Of a stretch of DNA of 64,000 bases, positions 48,783-64,000 are shown one piece after another (position 1 is the stretch's first letter; each line of letters starts with the position of its first letter). Below the pieces are notes generated by a model. It had not been told where the DNA came from, searched no databases, and saw only the letters and a program-made list of their open reading frames with translations. Location: assembly GCA_030704615.1 (NCBI GenBank), contig CM060731.1:38254001-38318000 (forward strand), read 5' to 3'. The position numbers were made by a program, and so were the translations under genes. This DNA comes from Takakia lepidozioides (lineage: Eukaryota; Streptophyta; Takakiopsida; Takakiales; Takakiaceae).

Positions 48783-51019
48783 CCTAATTATATTCTTTGC
48801 TACCAACATATCTCATCAACAAATAGGAGCCATTACGCGACGAGCCGCTTGTTTCAATAGCGCTCACAGGTAGGTAGGTGAGCACATTCAAATAATGTTT
48901 TTGAAAATTGTTCTCAGACTATCTTGGAATAATGCCATTACCATACAAAATCGACTCATGCACCAAAACAATTGAAGGTACGAAACAATTCTAAAATATA
49001 GTTTTCATATTTTAATGGTTGCATGATATTCAGCATATTGATGAACATTGTCAAAAAATGATGATTAATTTCGCCTTCGAAAAGTGTGCACATGCCAATA
49101 CAATGTAGGTGGATTTTCATCCAATGTAGAGGGACCTGTAGTTTAAAAAAAAAAAAATCTACACTCATTGGATTGCCCAAGCAAGCCCAGATACCATCCC
49201 CCAATTGAATGTGTGCTACATACTTAAATTATATCACACATTAGGACGACATTTTAATAATAAATAATATAATTATTCTGATTGGAATGTGCTTGAAAGA
49301 TGCCTTATTGTAGGAAGGTTGTATAAGGGTTGTGGATTTGAAACTTCCTAAGGAGAATTCAATTGGAACTAGTGCAGATGGCAATGAATGACTGTATCTG
49401 TTCCTTGGTTTTACTGCAAGACTTGGCTAATATAATCGCCAGCATTTAATGAAAGGCCAAATGAAACTTTTCTTTAATTGATGACAATTCACAATGGAAA
49501 AGACATTTGGTGGAAAGTCAAGCCTGCAAAGATCAGTGCTTTTCTTTGGAGCCCAAGTAATCATATTTTGTCTTAGATGTATTCACGACAATACTCTGGA
49601 GGATTCTTCTACCTGTTTCGTTGCTCCCATGGCCTTTGAACCCACTTGGAACTTGGCAGAAAGCCCCACTCTGTGCACTGGGATGATGGATCGTGATCAT
49701 CGTCCATGCAGTATTAGAAAAGTGTTTGGGCTCGGACTACTGTTCCGAGTTGATTGGTGAAGAATGTTCACAAATGGGACCGGACCGGCGTGACCTGTTC
49801 AAAACATGACACGAGTTTTGCATTGATAAAAGTTGCAGGTGGGACCAGCGATGCCGCCTCTAAGTTACTTGTAGAGATCAGTTCCATAGAATTATAGAAT
49901 GTTAGTACACATTTTATCTGATCAGTCGGGCCTCACCGATAGAAACAGGACTTCTCACTTACATCACCGGATTGGCCAATGGCAATGGTTACACCCAACA
50001 GGGTATAAATAGTGATTTTTTCTGCCTTCATCTAGCAATACACATTTGTTGCGAGCCTGATGAGTCATCCTACCATTCTGGGCCGTCGTGGCAGCAGGGT
50101 GAGATCTCATCACATGGCCTGCTGGCGTGTCGCAATAAAGCAGCCAACCGCAGCTCCTGCGCAGGGGCCGCCGGAGAAGCGTGCATCTTATAGGCCTTAA
50201 CATCACGGCAACCTCACTGCATGCTCCAACCCACATGGCCGACACTAGCCCTGCCTCCCCTCCTGATTGAGTCCTTCTTCTCCGCTTCCAGAACACCCGG
50301 CCCACTCATACACTCCCTTTGAATATCTTCTTATTCTTCTCCTTCTCTTCTTCTTTCCTTGTTTCTCGCACTCTCACCCCATTTATTATATTCGCTTGGG
50401 CTAGCAGAGGAGTTTGACTTTACTTATAAAAACTTTACTGCGTTCATCGATGCTTTCACTGCCTGGGTTTTCCACCATTGCCCTTCGGATGCCTGCAGCC
50501 TCAGCACACTGTGGGTACATTGTTCATTCACCACAGGCACCGACTCTGTGCATGCAGTACAAGTGTACACAGCGTAAGTATTTGGGTCCTTTGTAATGCA
50601 GCAAAAGTCCTTCAAAAGACAATTGAAGGCAAGGTTTTTGTTGCATCGAAGGAAATTCTCTTACAAACCGGCTTCTAGCGTCATCCTTATCTTGTGTATA
50701 CACCCCTCTCGAGACCTCACCGATTCATAACCCACAATGGGACGTGGAGTTTTTCATGCTGTTTTAATGTATTGTATGTGAGCTGCATGATCTCAACGAA
50801 CCGCGGCCTGGATTGGCCAACACACAACTATTCTGGGTGCATTAATTAAGTGGGGTGGCCTTGAATCAGTCAGACATGCAACAATCCACTTGCACCCAAC
50901 ACAAGAGTCAAACCCAAACCCTGAATTTGTTCGGCACACACTTCACAAAATTCTGTTAAGACATCAGACTCGACTGAAATACAAGTGGGGCCGGCCCTCA
51001 TGAATGCGAATATACTCAC

Positions 51020-51680
51020 CACACTCATAAGCCTGCCGCAGTCACGGCGACGGCGCTGGAATCCGGACGGACGAACGCGTCCGTTCCTCCGCCCTGTGTT
51101 CGATGGTCCCCGCCTGCGCAGGTAGGGCCAGCCTGGCAGCTGCAAGTGGATCGCGCCAGTCTGTTGGGATGGACGGATGAATACTCGGCGAGACGGATGA
51201 GAAACCCCTGGCGGCCAGAGCGTTACAATGCCGGCGGGCGGGGTCCCCGGCCCCCGGGTGCCGCCGGGCGCCGCGTCCGCCGTCCCCCGTGCGGACTAAC
51301 GGTTCCCCAGCCACGTTTGCACGGCCGGACAACTAGCTGCCGGAGTTTACTCCGTCTGACATGCTGTCGTGAGTTTTAAAATACCATATGGTAAATACCG
51401 TAACGAATAGACGTATTAGTGTCGTATACGAGTACTCGCCCGATAGGACGGCACGAGAGAAGTATGAGCCACTTGCGGCGCGCAGGCCGGGTACGCGGAG
51501 GCTGGGCCCCGGCGGAGAGGTGTGCTGCCCGGGAATCTGGCAGCCCGGGGCGTGCTGCCCAGGATGGCAGCGCAGTGATGATTGGCAGGCAGGCGCAGTG
51601 ACGCGATGTCTGAGGTACAGCACCGGCCCTGCCGGTCCGGTCCGTCAGAGTTGCCGGAACACACCCCTAGCCTTGTTCAT
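51020..51680. other. GC-rich, CpG-rich island of unknown role
   Basis: Dense CGG/CCG/CGCG sequence (for example around 51230-51300 and 51475-51560) in otherwise AT-rich DNA. Several frames are open only because of base composition. Could be a CpG-island-like promoter, an inserted mobile fragment or foreign DNA. No rRNA or tRNA similarity recognised. Confidence 0.4.
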
Positions 51681-52073
51681 ACGTCAAAGTGGAGCATTTT
51701 TCATTCATCCATGGCGTCAGCCGATTCCTCCCCGATAAAGTGTCAGGCCGCCTCCGGGGCCCCGCATCCAATAGTGTTAATAAGTGGGCTATGCGTTCAC
51801 GGAATGTCTTTGCAATTTTTGTTCTTGTGGGCGGGCAGCACAGATAATTATAGAGAGAAACCGGAAGGTGAAAGTAAAAGATGGGTTACTTATCTCTGTC
51901 GTTGGAGCCCATAACTGACCCCCTTCTCCATGTCCCCATCAATTTCGTGTATGTTGACAGGATGAAGCTTGGGTCACTCCGGTCCCGAATATCAAAAAAT
52001 ATTCTCGCACCCTCCTACTGGAAGCAATCACATCTCGCGTGAGTTATTTTTAGATGGGTCCGGGAGGGAGATT

Positions 52074-52700
52074 GTCCTGGACAACCATTTAGGTGATAAT
52101 TAATTCAAAATGAAAGTGCCTAATCAATTCTGTGATTTTTTCAGATTTTGGCCTAATTGTTGGGAAATTATGGGACCAATGTGTCCCGATGCCCAAAAAT
52201 TCCACCAAAAAACTTGCAAGCCTCTTCTCATGTTGTTTGTAATAAGATCAAAATTTATTTGAACAAAAATCAATACAAATATATGCGTGCGGAAATAACT
52301 AGCCTACCAGCCTACCACAACTCAAGAGTACCGTTATGTAAGACCAGGCACTACCAATATGAAAACCAGTGTAGTGTGGACGCTCAATATTGAACTCACC
52401 TAAAGTGTGAGAGCGAAGGGAAAGCTTGCATGTACCAGCTTGAGCCTTGGAGCACCGCGTAGGGGCATTTTTAGAGTTTCAAAGGAAATGAAAGGTAGCT
52501 GGAGCCTGGAAGGGCCCATGGGTCTATTTTGTAATTTTATTCTTAAGAAAATAAATGTTTTCTCTTCTCATATGCCTAATTCTAAAAAATTATAGCATGA
52601 AGATGCCTAATTTGAGAAATTGTTTTCAAAACATGCCTAATTTTCTGATTCATTGATTTTATTATTAGGCACAAAAATGCCTAAACGGTTGTCCAGGGAC
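52074..52700. mobile_element. MITE-like element with ~21-bp inverted ends
   Basis: The left end GTCCTGGACAACCATTTAGG is the inverted counterpart of 52679-52700 (reverse complement GTCCCTGGACAACCGTTTAGG). The interior is AT-rich and repeats GCCTAA several times. No coding capacity and no clear target duplication. Confidence 0.45.
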
Positions 52701-52914
52701 GGTAGGTTACATAAGGTCAAAAGCAACATTGACGATTGACTTTCCGTTGATGTAAGTTTGGCTGCATTGAACATGACAACTCTTAATTGAGTGGTCTCTA
52801 ATTAGGAGTTCTGGAAAATGGGCCAGCTACTTTTACAAAGGATTTAGGGGAGTAAAAGTGATTTTTTTGCCAGAAAGTGCCAATGGTTAGATGTCAGGAG
52901 CCAGTTTTTCCTAC

Positions 52915-53052
52915 GTGGACCTGTAACAATGTGACACCCGTGATATAGCCACTTTTCTAACCCTGCCACCTTGTTATACTCGCCACATGGGTGTTGGATA
53001 GAATTTACATGTGGCCCTTGTGGGCATTTTCGAAAAGTGAAAAAAAAAGACA
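52915..53052 (+). repeat. SINE-like short repeat, copy 2
   Basis: Homologous to 27395-27530, sharing GCCACATGGGTGTTGG and the downstream ATGTGGCCC block. It ends in an A-rich tract at 53039-53050. Confidence 0.5.
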
Positions 53053-53630
53053 CTGGAACTTGTTCCCCAAATTAGGTTGTTAATCAGTAACTTAATTGTG
53101 TGAAACGTGGGGATAATGATGGTCATAATTACAAATGGGACAATTAATTGAATTGAAGGGATTGAACTTGGAAGTGACCCTGAGGTGATGTTGGTTGTAC
53201 ATACATGAAGATATTATTTGGTTGTAAATGCCCACCTTCAAAGAGTTAACTATAGTAAGTATATTGTGGGGCATGGGCATGATAGAAAGCATAGAATGCA
53301 TGCAGCCGATCTCTCTCAACTTTCGTCTCAGGCAGGCTGCGCTCTCTCCAACACACACACACGCACTCTCTCTCTCACGATCTCTCTTTACATTCCAAAA
53401 AACCTATCTTCGTTGCATTGCGGAAGCCTCGATCTCTGAGTTAGCTGCATTCTCTACGAGAGTTCTCTACATTTCTAGCTGATTACATCGCAGATGTAAG
53501 GAGTGTTTAACAGCTATTTCTCAAGTCTTCCGCATTTGGTTACAGTAAACGATTTGTTGTCTTTGCTTCAGTAAGTGCGAAAGGGAACCAAGTGATAGAC
53601 AACAAAGGGCAGGGTAAAGAGAGAGGAGTC

Positions 53631-59249
<5,619 letters not shown>

Positions 59250-61578
59250 GCCAGCAACACCAAGAAGCTTGGACCTCTCCCTTCTTGGAAGTGTAAGATA
59301 GCCATGAATACCTATCATATCTATTGGTTCTCTCCTCATGCCCCTCTTGTGCTAGATAAGGCCAAGGTGGGTGCGCTTGCGTGATCACTTTACGAAAGAG
59401 CAATTTATTTACGGTGACACAATTTTGATCACCTCTGCATCCCTTAGGTTGACTCGGCATCCCATGGAAGCTTGTATTCAGATCAATCTATACCTTTAGT
59501 GGATGTAGCTGGGACATTTTGTCTCTAATTCACCATCAGCAGTGGCTTGCTTTGTGGTTGAACTTACTGGGATCAGCTTTGTTTTGAGCTTGGATTGAGG
59601 AGAGGATATAGCTTTGAGGGCATTTTGATTTGGTGGCCATTGATCCAGTTGTCAAAGTTATGAAATGGCCAACCTCACCCAATACGCTTTGGCTTCGGTG
59701 TAGTTTAGCAGGAAACTAGTTGTGTCTCTGGGTCACTGGCTCTCACTTACAGGACTTGGCTCCAACTGCTGGTGTAAATTGAAATGAAAACACTTGTCAA
59801 ATTTGTCTCCCCCATCCAATCTCATTGGCTATTTGAATTTTCGGCTGATATATTTATATCTTCAGTCACTCTCCAGGGATGTTTGATTTTCGTTTGTGGT
59901 GATGGAGCTCTCTGAAGTGAATGAATGTAAGTACGAAGCATAGTGTGATGAGAGGTAGGTGCATACTCCCCAACCTACTCTGGACAAGCAAAGTTTGCAA
60001 GCATGATTCTTGGTTTTGACCAGTGTTGGACTGGTATACCGATAGGAAACTGGTATCAATATTGGTATGTATACTGGTATGAAGTACCAGACCAGTCTGG
60101 TATCACCTCAGGCCACTACCTAGCATATACCTGTATTGGCCTGGTATCTGCTTCCTCATACTGTGGACGATACCCTACCTGTCTTGGTAGGTGGTTGAAA
60201 ATCTGGTACCTGATACCAGTACCAGATCCATTTTTGTGAGGAAAACCTAGGCATGAATATGGACGGCGCAATATGCACGATATGGATGCAGCTTTCAATA
60301 AGCAGAATGTGATTGTACCGTTGAGCCAATTCAATGAGAAGCATGCTTGTACGCATGTATATGTGAAGTGGGCCTTTCAATATTACCATATCGTGAATTT
60401 GTTTGATACCATACCAGTATTGATATTACCCTGGTATCGATTTCTAGATACTATTGCTATTGATACCCGTAAAACACCACACCAATCATGTATTATTGAT
60501 ACCACCAGGGTATCCAAATCTCAGATTTTTGCCAAATACTAGTACCTCCCAGGTATCACAATTGGCCGGAGGCCTATATACCAGTACCAGCCTGGTGTGT
60601 TGAAAATACGATACCAATCCAACACTGGTTTTGACACGTACGAATTATATGCTGCCTCCTCATTTATGAGACACTAAGTGCCTAGGGTGATGTATGTGAT
60701 GTATACAGCAGTTTTGAAGCACCCCCAATATAGAATATGCATCACAACTCTTTAAGCATGTGTACCAGGCAGAAGGCTTCAGCTGGAAAACTGCTTAGTC
60801 TTTACACCTCCCAGCATTTAATGCTTTACTAGAAGTACAGAAATATCCACCTACAAAGAAACAATGAAGAACACACGGCATCATAGATACCACTTCATAC
60901 ACCATATCATACCTTCAACATTAAGAAACTTTTTGTCAATGCAATATTTCAATTAAGGACAGGTTTTGGTGAGAAGCTACTTTTGAACCCAACCATTGCA
61001 TTTGCTGCTAGGGGCAAAATAAAGATATCTAAAACATGACAACACAATATCCACAAATGACACAACAACAGGGTCCCTCAAAAACCTTATCAGTAATATA
61101 TCTGCTTCAGTTGGTGAATGTTCTATACTAATGTAAGATGAAGAGCCTGCAAAACCCTCTGACTAGGAAGCAATGCAGTCAGCACAAGCGACATCAAAAG
61201 CTTTATGCGAGAGAAGGAAACTATCAGTGAGGACTCCATGGAAACGGGTCCCAAACTTGACAACAAAGCTTTCTCATCAACTATTAAGCTAAATGTACAG
61301 ATTATCCCTGCAGAATTATATGCTTCCCTCTTTTATGTCCTTCTATGCATGGCCTCCGCATGCGACTGCCAGCAATAAATAGGCACGTACTTCACTCTCC
61401 ACCCTTCTACAGCTAGCTAGGCTGCCAAGTGGCAACACAAATGTAGAGACAACCTCTAATCCTAAGTATGGAAGTGTCATTCAGAAAGGACACTAGTGCC
61501 ATCCCACCTGTGCTGTAATCTGGACAGCTTCTATCTAGGCCGACCCAGTTAAGCCTCACAAGCACAGGCCCCAACCGC
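59250..61578. other. Intergenic DNA between ACL5 and the cullin gene
   Basis: The two genes converge here. Apart from the hAT-like MITE at 60021-60627 I see no gene or RNA. The last few hundred bases before 61579 probably hold the cullin 3' UTR. Confidence 0.5.
60021..60627. mobile_element. hAT-type MITE with 8-bp target duplication
   Basis: Starts CAGTGTTGGACTGGTAT and ends with the inverted counterpart (reverse complement CAGTGTTGGATTGGTAT). It is flanked by GTTTTGAC on both sides (60013-60020 and 60628-60635). CAGTG ends and an 8-bp target duplication are hAT hallmarks. The interior is full of GGTAT/ATACC steps in both orientations, so the single strand can fold extensively. No transposase. 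Confidence 0.88.
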
Positions 61579-63964
61579 CTATGCCAAATACTTGAACATG
61601 TTAGGGTTGTCCTTGTCTCGCTCTAGATACTCACGAGCAATCAGATCCTCAACGCGCTTTTTGATCACCTTGAAATCAGGCTGCCAATCCATCAACCCCA
61701 CCAGCAATTTTTGTTTTGTTAATAAATGTTCTACCCCCATGAGAACTGTACATGAAAACTTCCCCTTCATAGAGCTCAAGTTGATTCTTGAAGGCGCTGT
61801 CTGCTAGAGAAAAAAATTACAACTAAAGTTTCTGCATTGTTTCTGCTTGTAGTAAGGTGCAGAATGGGCACAAAACAGTGATGTTGATGTTCTAGAATAT
61901 GTAAACTGCACATAAAGCTTGCCCTTCATACAGATGAAGTTGATTCTCAGAATGTTTATAAAACTAGCCTAGCAGGCTTGTTTCTGCTGTAGTAAGGTGC
62001 ACCATGGGTACATCAAAACAATGCTGACTTTCTCGAATATTCACACTTTGTTACTATCTCAAAGTCTAACTAACACCTCTATGGGATAGTCCAAACATTA
62101 ATTTGAGAGGGAGTGAGAGAAAGAGACCTTGAACATGCGCCCAAGTTGTTCAACACACTCCAGGACCAGTTGTTGGTGTGGCAACACTTTGCGGCTTTTC
62201 ATGATGCGAACAATGGAAGCATCAATGGCATAACGCCTATCCTTATCCACATCCTCTATCACCTTCTTCTTTTCATCCATTGGCGGCAATGGAATCTGCA
62301 AACCCAGCATCCCGTCCCCGATATGGACATTAGCAGGTCAGACATTTATTCTAACTTCTGGTGGTGTATCTTCAAGATTGTTGCATGACAATAATAAGTA
62401 GCTCCCCAAGTGGAAAATACTACTACTTACACGCTTACCAATAGTTCTGTCTTCAACATACATGTTAGAGGAGATTATAGAACCAGGCACCCACAGGGTA
62501 CAGAGGCTCTTGTTTACGCTGACTTGAGAAGACTCTCTTACGAGATTGCATACATCAATTGACATGGGTTGATCCAACCCATTCTTAATACTTTTTTGTA
62601 AAGCCAACACGACCGCTTGTATTAAGTGAAACTACAACTTGCATATCAAACAACATGGAAACCAATGGCTGACGATTTTCAAGAGCAAGTAAACCTTGAT
62701 TCGCCTCATCTTGTCAGTGAACTTGGTGTTGAACTCAAAAAAGTCGTTCTGGCCCACCGATTTGGAATTGGGGTCCTTGTTCAGTATCTTGTACTTGGCA
62801 CATGATAGAGAATGCAACAATCTGACAATATCTTCATCGGTAAGATTCAACTGCCCCTTGATGTCAGTATAGCTCAACCTCTCCGCTGCATTGAATAGCA
62901 GCAGCACTGCAGCCTGCCAGACATCGACACTGCTGTATTTAGAGCAGAGGGATACAGGGACAACAGAGCAAGAAACCAGGAGGATGATTCAGGTGACGCT
63001 GTCACAACTAGTAACTTCACAACCTAAGGGAGCCTCTTGCATACTGATGCAATCATAGCGATGCAATTTGCTGCCTGAGCTTCCCACATCAGCATATGCC
63101 ACCTTCAAGAAAAGTAGCATTTCGGGTAGAGCTACATCCACTGGATAATTTTCTGATTTATATAATTTGATAACCACTGGGTTCCGGTATTGGGTATTAA
63201 GTACGTAATACCCGTCAATTTTGGGTGGTGAAAACAGCTAAATGTCAAGAAAGGTAATAAAATCCTAAAACAATTCGAAGATATCTTGGACTAGCCCCAA
63301 AACAGAATGTGTCTCGAGAGTATTGAATGTCTCATTTTCATGTATAACCCAAGCGATAAAAGCAACTTATCAGACAGGTGCCACATATATGGCAAACTAC
63401 AGCAACCCAGAAAGACAAGAAACGTCCAATATGGTAATCTAGTAAAAAGCTGTCAACAGGGGGAATAATAATATTTCATATTCACTGAGACACTACAAAA
63501 TTGCCAGCTAGCAGATTCTGTAGGTGGGATCATCATATATGGTCAGTTTGGGTCAGGCTAGCAGACGTGGCCATTTTACGGGACGGGGGATCCCTCCAAG
63601 GTCTTGCTCAATTTGGATTCAGATATTTAGCAGTTGACCATAGGAATTCAGACTAGAGAAATGCGGCAACTACCTATGGTAAGGAACTTGTTCATCTGTC
63701 TTGCACAACGAAACAGCCTTAGCAGATCAGTCAAGTTAAACCATGACGACTTGCGAACAGAAATGAAGGAGTCCACAAGCTGTAAGACCATATTATTCTG
63801 GAGCATTCACGAGTACGTACCTGATAAGTTGTGACAATAAGCTCAATTGGCTTGGCATCAAACTTTCCAATTATGTTACATGTTCCCAAGGAGTATATCC
63901 AGGTCAATTTGCGGTGTTTTGTTTTTGTCTGATAGAACTCTTTGAACACCTCAACACACTTAAC
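61579..63964 (-). CDS. CUL1: Cullin 1, C-terminal exons (partial; gene continues beyond the window)
   Basis: Scaffold of SCF ubiquitin ligases. Exons in transcription order: 63964-63821, 62913-62695, 62295-62128 and 61680-61579 (stop TAG). All introns are in phase 0. Visible parts: cullin-homology region ([19 protein letters not shown], then [15 protein letters not shown] and [16 protein letters not shown]), then the winged-helix neddylation domain ([17 protein letters not shown], where the Lys of RIMK is the usual NEDD8 site, and [16 protein letters not shown]). It ends with [21 protein letters not shown], the canonical cullin C-terminus. The wording is closest to plant CUL1. Exons 5' of 63964 lie outside or beyond recognition. 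Confidence 0.92.
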
Positions 63965-64000
63965 CTGCACAGCAGACACTCTAGTGAGAATAGAGAATTA

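Larger units (their letters stand above)
48783..53630. other. Upstream region of the thermospermine synthase gene; no other supported gene
   Basis: No gene recognised. 51020-51680 is markedly GC-rich and CpG-rich compared with everything around it. 52074-52700 is a MITE-like element and 52915-53052 a SINE-like repeat. 53345-53400 is CT-rich (CA then CT repeats), as often seen in plant promoters and 5' UTRs. Confidence 0.45.

Noticed and set aside
51388-51738. A 116-residue frame in the GC-rich island
   Set aside because: Several overlapping frames on both strands are open because of base composition; no domain, splice site or homology recognised.
61592-62388. Plus-strand open frames over the cullin exons
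   Set aside because: They are antisense shadows of the clearly coding minus-strand cullin exons.
62338-62610. A 90-residue minus-strand frame as a cullin exon
   Set aside because: The flanking exons (ending RRIK at 62695 and starting IPLPP at 62295) join directly in phase 0 and match the known cullin sequence without an insert.

Overview
This window looks like nuclear DNA from a streptophyte with motile sperm, most likely a charophycean (Chara-like) alga. The genes are intron-rich with GT-AG borders. They include plant-type proteins (chlorophyll b reductase NOL, an ACAULIS5-type thermospermine synthase, a plant-type cullin 1) next to a probable flagellar gene resembling MYCBP-associated protein. 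Long introns are filled with retroelement debris. The species is inferred from gene content only.

Layout. 2.5-6.6 kb: exons of a MYCBPAP-like ciliary gene (+). 8.5-16.0 kb: a complete 13-exon NOL gene (+) whose exon lengths sum to 1101 nt (366 codons plus stop); introns 2 and 5 carry remnants of one LINE family. 18.6-19.4 kb: a frameshifted Uma2/PD-(D/E)XK-like reading frame. 19.5-26.1 kb: a tandem, internally deleted duplicate of 4.55-17.36 kb that holds broken copies of the MYCBPAP-like and NOL genes. 26-31 kb: repeat-rich DNA with no supported gene. 31.4-48.8 kb: a nested transposon block. 53.6-59.2 kb: a 10-exon thermospermine synthase gene (+, 1041 nt in total), with degenerate extra copies of exons 2 and 3 in its introns. 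60.0-60.6 kb: a hAT-type MITE with an 8-bp target duplication. 61.6-64.0 kb: the 3' end of a cullin 1 gene (-).

The nested block is the most interesting part. A LINE was interrupted at 35,607 by a Mutator-like (MULE) DNA transposon with a 9-bp target duplication. Later, about 9.36 kb (39,200-48,560) was inverted. Reversing that inversion on paper (a) fuses the transposase zinc-finger part (47,484-48,560) in frame to the rest of the transposase (36,217-39,199), (b) makes the two element ends inverted rather than direct, (c) restores the LINE ORF2 and (d) puts the LINE 3' UTR and A-rich tail after it. The un-inverted transposon is about 11.5 kb. Divergent to the transposase it carries a roughly 1,100-residue, 10-exon gene that combines a ParB-like domain with a beta-class N6-adenine/N4-cytosine DNA methyltransferase-like domain. 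Its two long introns, and the other end of the element, carry a family of near-perfect palindromes. A eukaryotic transposon carrying a ParB/DNA-methyltransferase fusion plus palindromic arrays is the main candidate for an undescribed system here. Both of its genes are slightly decayed in this copy (two single-base frameshifts in the methyltransferase gene).
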